From NCBI GenBank assembly GCA_965229605.1, contig OZ245892.1, positions 496,001 to 560,000 of the forward strand: a stretch of DNA of 64,000 nt, written 5' to 3'. The notes beneath the pieces were generated by a model. That model saw only the letters and a list, made by a program, of their open reading frames with translations. It was not told where the DNA came from and searched no databases. This DNA is from G965229605 sp965229605 (GTDB lineage Bacteria > Pseudomonadota > Alphaproteobacteria > CBDDJK01). The position numbers and the translations under genes were made by a program. Shown here in pieces: positions 43,174-51,576 of this stretch. The number at the start of each line of letters is the position of its first letter. Position 1 is the first letter of the stretch.

Positions 43174-44562
43174 ATGAGCAATTCTTCTTCAAAGCCGCGT
43201 TTCCGCTTTGCGCCAAGCCCGACAGGCTATTTGCATATCGGCAATGCGCGGGTGGCTCTGTTGAACTATCTCTATGCCCGGTCGCTGGGTGGCGAATTCC
43301 TGCTGCGTATGGATGATACCGACAGCGCACGCGGAAGCCCGGTTTTTGATCAGGCGATCTTTGAAGACCTTTCCTGGTTCGGCCTTGAGCATGACCTGTT
43401 CGCCCGCCAGTCAGAGCGCATGGATTCCTATGAAAAAGCCATTCAGTTTCTAAAAGACAAGGCGCGTCTTTATCCCTGTTTTGAAACGCCCGAGGAATTG
43501 GGCCTAAAACGCAAAGTCCAGCTGGCAAGGGGCTTGCCGCCAGTCTATGACCGGGCCGCCCTTGCGCTTGGCCTGGATGAAATTGCCGAAAAGCAACAGC
43601 AAGGCCTGGTGCCGCACTGGCGGTTTCGCCTGAGCGATCAACCCGTAAGCTGGGAAGATCAGGGACAAGGCGCAGTTTCTTTCCAGCCCGGCCACTTGTC
43701 CGACCCGGTTTTGATCCGTGCGGACGGGCGGGTGCTTTACAGTTTAAGCTCGGTCGTTGATGACGGAGAACTGGGCATAACCCATGTTTTGCGCGGGGCT
43801 GACCATGTTGCCAATACAGCGGTCCAGATTGATATCGCTGAGGCCCTTGGCTATGCGATTCCGTCCTATATCCATCTGCCGCTTTTGCTTGACCGGGAGG
43901 GGGCCAAATTGTCCAAGCGCGAAGGCGGCACCACCTTGCGCGATTTACGCGCCGATGGCACCGAGGCCGCAGCCCTTCGCGCCTATCTGGCCGGGCTGGG
44001 TTCGGCCCATAGCTGGCAAGGCAACGAAACCGCCGATATATTGATCGAGGCTTTTTCAATCACCCACTACGGCAAAGCCGCCCCGCGTTTTGATGCAAGC
44101 CAGCTTTTATCCTTTAACCGGGCTGCCGTTCACGCTTTATCCTATGAAGAAGTGTCGGACCGCCTGTCGGCTCTTTTGGCAGACCGTTTTTCATCCGCTA
44201 TTTGTCGTCAGGTCGATGCAATATTCTGGGAAGTCGTGCGCACCAACCTTGACCAGCTTTCTGATGTGATTGGCTGGGTCGATATCTGTTTTTCCGATAT
44301 TACCCTGCCAGAAGCTGTCGAGGATGAAAAAGCGGTTCTTCCGGCAGCGATTGATCTTTTGCCTGCCGATTTTGAGGATCGGCAAGCAACCTTTGAAAAC
44401 TGGATCAAGGCGATCAAGGAAAAAACCGGTGCGCGTGGGAAAGAGCTTTTTCGGCCTTTGCGCATGGCCTTGACCGGCCAAATGACAGGCCCGGAGTTAA
44501 GGGATTTATGTTTTATCCTTGGACGGGAGCGTATCTATAACCGCCTTTGTGCAGCCCGATGA
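43174..44562 (+). CDS. gltX: Glutamate--tRNA ligase
   Basis: 462 residues. Class I aminoacyl-tRNA synthetase: the HIGH motif region is RFAPSPTGYLHIGNAR near 10-25 and the KMSKS-type motif is AKLSKREGG near 246-254. The order FRFAPSPTG, DDTDSARGSP, HVLRGADHVANTAVQ fits GltX. It charges tRNA-Glu; alphaproteobacteria often have two copies, one aimed at tRNA-Gln for later amidation, and this could be either. The ATG at 43174 gives the family start, though no clear ribosome site precedes it; upstream starts in the same frame add unrelated sequence. It overlaps aroE by ATGA and leads the gltX-aroE-coaE-dnaQ group. Confidence 0.92.
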   Translation: MSNSSSKPRFRFAPSPTGYLHIGNARVALLNYLYARSLGGEFLLRMDDTDSARGSPVFDQAIFEDLSWFGLEHDLFARQSERMDSYEKAIQFLKDKARLYPCFETPEELGLKRKVQLARGLPPVYDRAALALGLDEIAEKQQQGLVPHWRFRLSDQPVSWEDQGQGAVSFQPGHLSDPVLIRADGRVLYSLSSVVDDGELGITHVLRGADHVANTAVQIDIAEALGYAIPSYIHLPLLLDREGAKLSKREGGTTLRDLRADGTEAAALRAYLAGLGSAHSWQGNETADILIEAFSITHYGKAAPRFDASQLLSFNRAAVHALSYEEVSDRLSALLADRFSSAICRQVDAIFWEVVRTNLDQLSDVIGWVDICFSDITLPEAVEDEKAVLPAAIDLLPADFEDRQATFENWIKAIKEKTGARGKELFRPLRMALTGQMTGPELRDLCFILGRERIYNRLCAAR

Positions 44563-45413
44563 CAAATAAAGCGGGTCTTATAGGCTGGCCGATTGCCCAT
44601 AGTCTATCGCCAGCTGTTCATACCTACTGGATGCAGCAAAAATCCATCAACGGACGCTATCTCTTGCGCCCGACCCGGGCTGATGAGCTAAAAGACACGG
44701 TGGATTTTATCCGCCAAGAAGGGTGGCGCGGATTCAATGTGACCTCGCCGCTTAAAGAAACCATCATTGATCATCTGGACCATGTTGATGATATTGCCCG
44801 CCGGTTACGGGCCGTGAATACCGTTGTATGCAATTCACAAGGGCAGTTACACGGCACAAACAGTGACCTTCACGGTTTTTCTGCAAATCTGAAAAATTGC
44901 TCTTTTTTGCCACCAACCCGTAAAAAAGCGGTGCTCTTCGGGGCAGGGGGGGCTGCGCGGGCCGTTCTGGTTGCTCTGGAGGCGTTTGATTTTTCAGAAA
45001 TCCTTGTCCTGAACTGGGTGGATGAACGGGCCGGGCTGCTGGTTGATCAACTCAAGGTCAAAACTGCCCGCCCTGTTGAATGGATGGCCCGCCACGATGC
45101 GCTGGAAGGGGCCGATCTGCTGGTCAATGCCAGTGCCGCCGGGATGGGCGATAATGACCCGCTGCCGCTTGATCTTGCGGCTTTGCCTCATCAGGCTCTG
45201 GTCCATGATATCGTTTATAAACCGGTTGAAACCCCCTTGCTTTCTGATGCCCGCGCACGGGGCAATCCGGTGCTGGACGGGATTGGCATGTTGCTTTATC
45301 AGGCCCAGACCGGCTTTAAGGCCTGGTTTGACCCTGAATCGCCAGTGCCGGATGTCGATGCCGGACTGCGTGATAAAATCCGGCTTTTGCTTTCGGAACA
45401 AATAAACGGATGA
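44559..45413 (+). CDS. aroE: Shikimate dehydrogenase AroE
   Basis: 284 residues. It reduces 3-dehydroshikimate with NADPH in the aromatic amino-acid pathway. The N-terminus GLIGWPIAHSLSPAVHTYWM is the shikimate-binding signature; the catalytic Lys is in FNVTSPLKETI and the Asp in GTNSDLHGF (Ser replaces the more usual Thr). The NADP loop is VLFGAGGAARAVL. The ATG at 44559 overlaps the gltX stop (ATGA), and the aroE stop overlaps coaE the same way. The frame extends upstream to 44547 but the family start is here. Confidence 0.93.
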   Translation: MTNKAGLIGWPIAHSLSPAVHTYWMQQKSINGRYLLRPTRADELKDTVDFIRQEGWRGFNVTSPLKETIIDHLDHVDDIARRLRAVNTVVCNSQGQLHGTNSDLHGFSANLKNCSFLPPTRKKAVLFGAGGAARAVLVALEAFDFSEILVLNWVDERAGLLVDQLKVKTARPVEWMARHDALEGADLLVNASAAGMGDNDPLPLDLAALPHQALVHDIVYKPVETPLLSDARARGNPVLDGIGMLLYQAQTGFKAWFDPESPVPDVDAGLRDKIRLLLSEQING

Positions 45414-45997
45414 CAAAAGTCATCGGGGTGACGGGATCCATCGGCATGGGCAAAAGTGCCACGGCCTGTCGGCTGGCCAAAATTTTGAAATCTCCGCTTT
45501 TTGATGCCGATAAAATCGCCCATCATTTGACAGGCCCGGACGGCAAAGCCCTTGCGCAGATTGCCCGGATTTTTCCACAAGCGATGGCGGGCGGACAGCT
45601 TGACCGCCAGAAGCTTGGCGGGTTGGTGTTTTCCGACCCGAAAGCGAAGCGCAAGCTGGAAGCGGTGCTTCATCCATTGATCAACCGGCAAAGGCAGGTT
45701 GCGATCCAGCAAGCCCGCCGTCAAAACCGCCGGGCGATTATTCTCGATATCCCGCTTTTGTTTGAAAAGAAAACTCACCGTCAGTGCGATCTGTCTATTC
45801 TGGTGGAGGCCCCGCTTTTGGTCCAAAAACGCCGGGTGTTATCCCGCCCTGGCATGACGGCGCGGCGTTTCCGCCATATCCTTTCCAATCAAATGCCGCT
45901 TGCGCATAAACGGCGAATCGCAACCTTTCGTATGACAACAGCCACAGGCTATGGGCCGGTCATGCGCGCCTTAAATTCACTGGTCCGGCGGGTTTAA
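45410..45997 (+). CDS. coaE: Dephospho-CoA kinase CoaE
   Basis: 195 residues. The P-loop is GVTGSIGMGKSATA near 6-19, followed by the substrate motif FDADKIAHHL and the LID-like HPLINRQ and DIPLLFEK segments of CoaE. It phosphorylates dephospho-CoA at the 3'-hydroxyl, the last step of CoA synthesis. Length is typical. ATGA overlap with aroE. The adjacency aroE-coaE-dnaQ is common in alphaproteobacteria. Confidence 0.92.
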   Translation: MTKVIGVTGSIGMGKSATACRLAKILKSPLFDADKIAHHLTGPDGKALAQIARIFPQAMAGGQLDRQKLGGLVFSDPKAKRKLEAVLHPLINRQRQVAIQQARRQNRRAIILDIPLLFEKKTHRQCDLSILVEAPLLVQKRRVLSRPGMTARRFRHILSNQMPLAHKRRIATFRMTTATGYGPVMRALNSLVRRV

Positions 45998-46034
45998 TTG
46001 CCCTGCTTGGTTGAAGATAAGAGGAAGGGTTCGG

Positions 46035-46754
46035 ATGCGTGAAATCGTTGTCGATACCGAAACAACCGGCAGAGAGGTGGACCAGGGCCACAGGATTGTT
46101 GAAATCGCCTGTATCGAGCTGGTTAATTATATTCCGACCGGGCGTGATTTTCAGGCCTATATCAATCCCGAGCGTGAATGTGACCCGGGAGCCTTCAAAG
46201 TCCATAATCTGTCCGATGAATTTTTAGCCACGCAGAAAGTTTTTTCTTCGGTGGTGGAGGACTTTGTGGCGTTCATCGGCGAATCAAAACTGGTGATCCA
46301 TAATGCGCCGTTTGACATGGGGTTTATCAATGCGGAATTGAAACGCTGCGGGTATAAGTCTCTTCCATCCGCGCGGGCCATAGATACCTTGCGCATGGCC
46401 CGGCGCAAATTTCCGGGGGCCGCCAATTCGCTGGATGCGCTCTGTCAGCGTTTTTCCATTGATCTTTCCAAACGCGCCAAGCACGGGGCCTTGATTGATT
46501 GCCATCTTCTGGCGGATGTTTATCTGGAATTAAAGGGCGGGCGTCAGCATAGCCTTGATCTGGAATCGGCGCAGGCTGCGACTTCGGGTGAGGCAAAAAT
46601 TAGCCTGGACGTTGCCGGGCATTCAAAGCGCACACCTCGCGTGATACAGGCATCAAGCGAAGAGCTTGCGCTTCATCAAAAAATGTGCGCTAAACTTGCG
46701 GTCTACAAGGAAAAAGCCTTACTTGCGGCCAAAGAAAAGCAAAAGTCGCTATAG
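46035..46754 (+). CDS. dnaQ: DNA polymerase III epsilon (proofreading) subunit DnaQ
   Basis: 239 residues. A DEDDh 3'-5' exonuclease: motif I is DTETTG (Asp7, Glu9), motif II is HNAPFDMGFINAEL, motif III is HGALIDCHLLADVYLEL with the catalytic His. It removes misincorporated bases during chromosome replication. The C-terminal 60 residues are basic and would contact the polymerase alpha subunit. The ATG at 46035 follows AGGAAGGG by about 6 bases; an ATG 24 bases upstream gives a non-homologous extension. Confidence 0.94.
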   Translation: MREIVVDTETTGREVDQGHRIVEIACIELVNYIPTGRDFQAYINPERECDPGAFKVHNLSDEFLATQKVFSSVVEDFVAFIGESKLVIHNAPFDMGFINAELKRCGYKSLPSARAIDTLRMARRKFPGAANSLDALCQRFSIDLSKRAKHGALIDCHLLADVYLELKGGRQHSLDLESAQAATSGEAKISLDVAGHSKRTPRVIQASSEELALHQKMCAKLAVYKEKALLAAKEKQKSL

Positions 46755-46790
46755 GGCTTGTTTCAGGGAGCTTATTTATAAAGGTGGGTG

Positions 46791-49286
46791 ATGGCAGACA
46801 ATCCGGTTTCAAAAAAACAGCCTGACAAAGCAGAGGTTGTCATTATTGGCGGCGGCGTGATTGGCTGTTCGCTTGCCTATCATCTGACCAAACTGGGCTG
46901 GAAAGATGTGGTCTTGCTGGAGCGGAAGCAGCTGACCTGCGGGACAACCTGGCATGCTGCTGGTCTGATAGCGCAGCTTCGGGCGACACGCAATCTCACT
47001 CGTCTGGCCCGTTATTCACAAGAGCTTTATTTTGATCTGGAGTCCGAAACCGGGATTGCGACCGGGATCAAGCGCAACGGGTCGATCACGGTGGCCTTGA
47101 CCTCTGACCGGCTGGAGGAGTTACAACGTTCAGCCGCGATGGCCCGGGCCTTTGGCGTTGAAATAGAAGAAGTCACGCCGGAGCGGATTGCCAGCCTTTA
47201 TCCGGGGTTGAATATTGATGATGTCAAGGGCGGGGTCTATTTGCCAAAAGACGGGCAGGCGGACCCGGTCAATATCACCATGGCCCTGGCCAAAGGGGCG
47301 CGCCAGAATGGGGCGATGATTTTCGAAAATACCCCGGTGACAGCAATATTGCAGGAGCAAGGCCGGGTACGCGGGGTGCAAACGCCTTCTGGCCCGATTG
47401 AGGCCCCGATGGTTGCTCTTTGCACAGGCATGTGGAGCCGTGATCTTGCGGCAAGCGTTGGCGTTTCAATTCCGCTTCATGCTTGTGAGCATTTTTATAT
47501 CCTGACCGAAGGCATTCCGGGTTTACCGCCGGAGCTTCCGGTTTTGCGGGTGCCGGATGAATGCGCCTATTATAAAGAAGATGCCGGAAAAATCATGCTT
47601 GGGGCTTTTGAGCGCACGGCAAAGCCTTGGGGAATGGACGGCATTCCTGACGATTTCTCCTTTGAATCGCTGCCACCGGATATTGATCATTTCACGCCAA
47701 TTTTGGAACAGGCGATTGACCGGCTGCCTATTTTAGGAACCGCCGGGATACAAACCTTCTTTAACGGGCCAGAAAGTTTTACCCCTGATAACCGCTATTA
47801 TCTGGGGGAGGCCCCGGAACTGTCCAACCTGTTTGTCGCAACCGGATTTAATTCAATCGGGATTCAATCTGCTGGCGGGGCTGGCATGGCCCTGGCTGAC
47901 TGGATGACTCATAAACGCCCGATGATGGATTTATGGGATGTCGATGTCCGGCGGGTGGTGCCTTTTCAGACCAATCGCCACTATTTGCAAACCCGGGTCA
48001 AGGAAAGCCTTGGGCTTTTATATGCAGATCATTATCCTTTTCGGCAATTTGAAACCGCGCGCAATGTCCGGCGTTCGCCGCTTCATCGCCAACTTAAAGC
48101 GCATGGAGCCTGTTTTGGCGAAGTCAGCGGGCATGAACGGGCCAACTGGTTTTTGCCTGCTGCCAACCTGGAAGCCGGTGAAAAGCCTGTCTATTATTAC
48201 GGATGGGGCCGCCAAAACTGGTTTTCCTATAGTGCCGAAGAACATCAGGCCGCCCGGACAAATGTCGGCCTGTTTGATCTAAGCAGTTTTGGCAAAATCA
48301 TGCTGGCGGGCCGCGATGCCGAGCCTGTTATGGATTATCTGGCCTGCAACCGGATGACGATGGAAGTCGGGCGCATTGCCTATACGCCTTTGCTGAATGA
48401 AGAGGGCGGGATTGAGGCCGATATAACCGTCGCCCGTCTTTCTGAAGAGCAATATTTGCTGGTGACTCCTGCGGCGACCTTGCGCCGGGACCTTCACTGG
48501 ATCAACACGCATATCCCGGAACAGGCCAGAGCCGCAGCCGTTGATGTAACCGGGACCGAAGCGGTGATTGCCGTGATGGGGCCGAATGCCCGGACGTTCC
48601 TGCAAAGCCTGTCACCAGATAATCTTGCCGCAGAGGCTTTTCCCTTTGGTCATTGGCAGATGATCGAACTGGCGCAAACACGTGTGCGGGCGCACCGGAT
48701 TTCCTATGTTGGCGAGTTGGGCTATGAATTATATGTGCCAAGCGATATGGCGGAGCCTGTTTTCAAGCTCTTGCTTGAACATTCTCATGCGCAGCAAGCC
48801 CGGCTGTGCGGGCTGCATGCGCTGGATTCTCTACGGGTTGAAAAAGCCTTTCGTCATTACGGGCATGATATTTCAAGTGAAGACCATGTGCTGGAAGCCG
48901 GGCTTGGCTTTGCAGTGAAAGCCAAACGGCCCGACAGCCGCTTTGGTGCATTTGTTGGCAAGCAAGCCGTCTTGCAAAAGCGCGAGTCCGGCCTGTCATC
49001 GCGGCTGATGCAGTTTTTGCTGAAAGACCCGGAGCTGCTTTTATTTCACAATGAGCCGATTGTCCGTGATGGTGAAATTGTTGGTTATCTGACCAGCGGT
49101 TCTTATGGGCATTATCTGGGTGCTGCAACTGGTCTGGGCTATGTGCCTTGTTTGCCTGATGAAAAAGCCGATCCTGCGCCGCAGCTTGCATCGACCTATC
49201 ATATCGAAATTGCTGGAAAGAGGGTTGAAGCAACAGCCAGTCTTTCTCCGCTTTATGACCCGACCGGGGCCAAAATGCGGGCGTAA
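46791..49286 (+). CDS. FAD-dependent oxidoreductase with GcvT domain (dimethylglycine/sarcosine dehydrogenase-like)
   Basis: 831 residues. Residues about 14-385 form a DAO-type flavin domain: FAD loop IIGGGVIGCSLAYHL (19-33) and CGTTWHAAGLI, where His55 is at the site that binds FAD covalently in dimethylglycine and sarcosine dehydrogenases. Then comes the short FAO_M linker (about 385-440), followed by a GcvT-like folate-binding domain (about 445-820; VGLFDLSSFGKI, YVGELGYELYVP, LRVEKAFRHYGHDI). Enzymes of this layout oxidise N-methyl groups and pass the C1 unit to tetrahydrofolate. The soxBDAG operon lies about 4 kb away, which supports a role in glycine-betaine or sarcosine breakdown. AAGGTGGG precedes the ATG. 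The exact substrate is not determined. Confidence 0.85.
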   Translation: MADNPVSKKQPDKAEVVIIGGGVIGCSLAYHLTKLGWKDVVLLERKQLTCGTTWHAAGLIAQLRATRNLTRLARYSQELYFDLESETGIATGIKRNGSITVALTSDRLEELQRSAAMARAFGVEIEEVTPERIASLYPGLNIDDVKGGVYLPKDGQADPVNITMALAKGARQNGAMIFENTPVTAILQEQGRVRGVQTPSGPIEAPMVALCTGMWSRDLAASVGVSIPLHACEHFYILTEGIPGLPPELPVLRVPDECAYYKEDAGKIMLGAFERTAKPWGMDGIPDDFSFESLPPDIDHFTPILEQAIDRLPILGTAGIQTFFNGPESFTPDNRYYLGEAPELSNLFVATGFNSIGIQSAGGAGMALADWMTHKRPMMDLWDVDVRRVVPFQTNRHYLQTRVKESLGLLYADHYPFRQFETARNVRRSPLHRQLKAHGACFGEVSGHERANWFLPAANLEAGEKPVYYYGWGRQNWFSYSAEEHQAARTNVGLFDLSSFGKIMLAGRDAEPVMDYLACNRMTMEVGRIAYTPLLNEEGGIEADITVARLSEEQYLLVTPAATLRRDLHWINTHIPEQARAAAVDVTGTEAVIAVMGPNARTFLQSLSPDNLAAEAFPFGHWQMIELAQTRVRAHRISYVGELGYELYVPSDMAEPVFKLLLEHSHAQQARLCGLHALDSLRVEKAFRHYGHDISSEDHVLEAGLGFAVKAKRPDSRFGAFVGKQAVLQKRESGLSSRLMQFLLKDPELLLFHNEPIVRDGEIVGYLTSGSYGHYLGAATGLGYVPCLPDEKADPAPQLASTYHIEIAGKRVEATASLSPLYDPTGAKMRA

Positions 49287-49296
49287 ATAAATGTCG

Positions 49297-49851
49297 CTAT
49301 AGCTTGGGAGGCGTGACCCCGCGCTGGCCCATATATTTACCCTTGCGCTGGTCATAAGTCACATCCGGCGGGGCTGAGCCTTTGAAGAAAAGAAACTGGC
49401 AGGCCCCTTCATTGGCATAAATCTTTGCCGGAAGCGGGGTCGTGTTTGAAAACTCCAGCGTCACATGCCCCTCCCACCCCGGCTCCAGCGGTGTCACATT
49501 GACGATAATGCCGCAGCGGGCATAGGTTGATTTGCCGGTGCAGATGACCAGAACATCGCGCGGGATACGAAAATATTCAACCGTGCGGGCCAATACAAAA
49601 GAATTTGGCGGAATCACACAGGCATCGCACTGACGCTGAACAAAAGCGTCCTCACGAAAAGCCTTCGGGTCAACAATCGCATTGTCCACATTGGTAAAGA
49701 TTAAAAACTCATCGGCAACACGGGCATCATATCCATACGAGCTCACCCCGTAGGAAATCACCCCCTCCCGCTTTTGCGCATCCACGAAAGGTTCAATCAT
49801 CCCGTGTTCAAGGGCCTGTTCGCGTATCCAATGATCAGCCTGAATAGTCAT
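49297..49851 (-). CDS. dcd: dCTP deaminase Dcd
   Basis: 184 residues. It deaminates dCTP to dUTP, the main dTMP precursor route in many Gram-negatives. Motifs: SYGVSSYGYDARVADEF, VIPPNSFVLARTVEYFRIP, TGKSTYARCGIIVNVTPLEPGWEG (catalytic Glu in the last), and the nucleotide-binding tail YDQRKGKYMGQ. The ATG at 49851 has GAGG about 7 bases upstream; a start 7 codons earlier is possible but non-homologous. The 3' end of the small basic ORF overlaps its start by 17 bases. Confidence 0.94.
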   Translation of the reverse strand: MTIQADHWIREQALEHGMIEPFVDAQKREGVISYGVSSYGYDARVADEFLIFTNVDNAIVDPKAFREDAFVQRQCDACVIPPNSFVLARTVEYFRIPRDVLVICTGKSTYARCGIIVNVTPLEPGWEGHVTLEFSNTTPLPAKIYANEGACQFLFFKGSAPPDVTYDQRKGKYMGQRGVTPPKL

Positions 49852-50014
49852 TCTTGTCCTCTTTTGAATCAACCGTGATTTTGTTTTTATTCGTTAAACT
49901 TTTATCTTTTACTGATTCTTTTTCTTTTGTTGATGCTTTTCTGCGGCGCAAATTAAGTCGTAAAGCAGCAGCCAGTTCTTTCTTTCGTTCATCTTTCGCT
50001 GTCTTTTTTACCAT
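49835..50014 (-). CDS. Small basic protein overlapping dcd
   Basis: 59 residues, strongly basic and charged: VKKTAKDERKKELAAALRLN followed by LRRRKASTKEKES. The ALRLNLRRRK core resembles short conserved alphaproteobacterial proteins (R-E-N-L-R-R-R-K type) that I remember but cannot name. It lies between the J-domain gene (18 bases upstream) and dcd (17-base overlap) on the same strand, consistent with translational coupling. The ATG at 50014 or a TTG at 50020 could start it; no strong ribosome site is seen. The function is unknown; the charge suggests nucleic-acid contact. Confidence 0.55.
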   Translation of the reverse strand: MVKKTAKDERKKELAAALRLNLRRRKASTKEKESVKDKSLTNKNKITVDSKEDKNDYSG

Positions 50015-50032
50015 TATCAAAAATGATTATAA

Positions 50033-50545
50033 TCAAGCTGTTCCAGTCAGCAAATCATAGGCCTGGTTAATCAGTTGAGCGGCTTCGGTCGTCCCGCCAG
50101 TATCAGGATGCATGCGGCGCATCTTTTCATGATAGGCAGCGCGTATTTCCTCCAGACTGGCGCCGTCCTTGAGGCCAAGAATAAGCAGGGCCTCGGCCCG
50201 GCTCATTTTTTCTTGGGTTTTGGCGCGCTGTTTACCTGTCCGCTGATCGGCGTTTTCACTGTCGGTCTGAGCTCTGCGTCGGTTAAGGAAAATCCCGACC
50301 AGAGCCGATAAAAGAGCCCGTCCGATCAATGCACGCGGGTTAAGCCAGGGCGACAGCAAGGGCAGCACCGTCCAGATCAACCCAAGTCGACCGGTAAGCA
50401 CCAGCCAGGTTCCGCCTGCCAGAGCCAGTAGCAATCCGGTCCATCGCAGGCCGCTTAAAATCTGCTTTGGCGTAGAGCGTGTCAGCCAGACATAAATCCC
50501 CCAGCCGCCGATCAAGGCTGCAATGGCAAAAAGAATCCAGACCAT
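50033..50545 (-). CDS. Membrane-anchored J-domain protein
   Basis: 170 residues. N-terminal membrane segments (about 2-20, 35-55 and 58-90) carry a C-terminal J domain (about 115-170): SRAEALLILGLKDGASLEEIRAAYHEKM, then the essential HPD motif in RRMHPDTGGT and a closing helix (AAQLINQAYDLL). This layout is that of the TIM14/DjlA-like membrane co-chaperones that recruit DnaK to a site at the membrane. The partner is unknown. It is followed on the same strand by the small basic ORF and dcd. Confidence 0.85.
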   Translation of the reverse strand: MVWILFAIAALIGGWGIYVWLTRSTPKQILSGLRWTGLLLALAGGTWLVLTGRLGLIWTVLPLLSPWLNPRALIGRALLSALVGIFLNRRRAQTDSENADQRTGKQRAKTQEKMSRAEALLILGLKDGASLEEIRAAYHEKMRRMHPDTGGTTEAAQLINQAYDLLTGTA

Positions 50546-50674
50546 GTGGGCTCGCTCGCTTTATTTCATTTTATTCGGGGGATTATCTACAGCAATAAGC
50601 TATAGCGGGCAAGCGTGCAGGCCTTTATAAAACCTGGCCTGCATAAAACGCAACCGGAGAATGCTTTGATATCT

Positions 50675-51286
50675 TTACTTGCTGGCCGCTTGGGCGACTT
50701 TAACCGTGCGCTGCTTGCGGACCTGCACAACCGGGGCCACGGTCTCTGCTTCAGCCATCACAGAGGCTGACAATGCAGGCACGGACTCGGCTGCTTTGGG
50801 CTTTTTTGTCGCTTTCTTCGGGGCAGCCTCGGCTTTGGGCTTCTTTTCTTTGGGGGCTTCTATGACCTCGGCAGGCGCGGGTGTGGCTGACGGCACAAAT
50901 CCAGCAACCGATAACCGCTCGTTCTCATGGTCAATCAGCCCGTTGGTGGCTTTCAAGGCCCCGTAAAGACGGCCCTCTTCAATTTCTTCAGCAATTTCAG
51001 CAATGATATTGGCCGAGCTTGGCGCCGCATCCCGGTACTGCTTCATAAACTCAAGCGCATGCGTGATATAACGCGACCTTTCTTCATCAAACATATAGGC
51101 ACATTGCAACGAATAATAAATGCGCCGGGCCGGGGTTGTCGCTTCTCCTTCCGCCATCACTTCTTTGCGGCGCAGGATATCAACCCGGTTATGGACGATC
51201 AGCGTTGTCGCATCGCCTGCGTTTTCTAACACAGCCCCGTTGATGATAATGCGATCATGAGACGGCAATTTAATACGCAATGGCAT
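50675..51286 (-). CDS. flbT: Flagellin mRNA regulator FlbT with Lys/Ala-rich extension
   Basis: 203 residues. Residues about 1-140 match FlbT: MPLRIKLPSHDRIIINGAVLEN, LRRKEVMAEGEATTPARRIYYSLQCAYM, and YGALKATNGLIDHE. FlbT acts after transcription to destabilise flagellin mRNA in alphaproteobacteria such as Caulobacter. The tail (about 140-203) is an addition over the usual 130-150 residues: Pro/Ala/Lys-rich (KEKKPKAEAAPKKATKKPKA), histone-H1-like and probably disordered. No flaF or flagellin gene is adjacent. A promoter candidate lies about 125-155 bases upstream. Confidence 0.88.
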   Translation of the reverse strand: MPLRIKLPSHDRIIINGAVLENAGDATTLIVHNRVDILRRKEVMAEGEATTPARRIYYSLQCAYMFDEERSRYITHALEFMKQYRDAAPSSANIIAEIAEEIEEGRLYGALKATNGLIDHENERLSVAGFVPSATPAPAEVIEAPKEKKPKAEAAPKKATKKPKAAESVPALSASVMAEAETVAPVVQVRKQRTVKVAQAASK

Positions 51287-51576
51287 ATTTTAACATCCTG
51301 TCTCTTACAAAAGATGTGCAGTCAAACCAATAGACCTGGAATTTGTTTTCTGACCCCGTATCAAGGCTTACTTAACCTTATAACAGTGTCAGCTTAACAT
51401 TATTTAGCGATAATATACTGTATATATACCATATATGGCAAGTGCTAGATTTTAACCGGCCCCGCCGTCAAGATTTCTATTGTTAAAAATTTGTCGCGAT
51501 TAGGGGGCTGTTTTATGCATTAGTGCAAAATTGACATGATTTAGATATGTGTGAAATATATAAATTTATCAGATAT
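51287..51576. other. Intergenic region tupA / flbT
   Basis: 290 bases, A+T-rich, between two minus-strand genes. Apart from the flbT promoter candidate there is no recognisable feature; no strong terminator hairpin follows the tupA stop. Confidence 0.5.
51412..51441 (-). promoter_or_regulatory. Predicted flbT promoter
   Basis: On the minus strand TTGCCA (51436-51441) is followed after 18 bases by TATATT (51412-51417). The spacer contains the 10-bp palindrome CCATATATGG overlapping the -35. It would give a leader of about 120 bases before flbT. No sigma-54 (GG-N10-GC) motif was seen. Confidence 0.35.
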
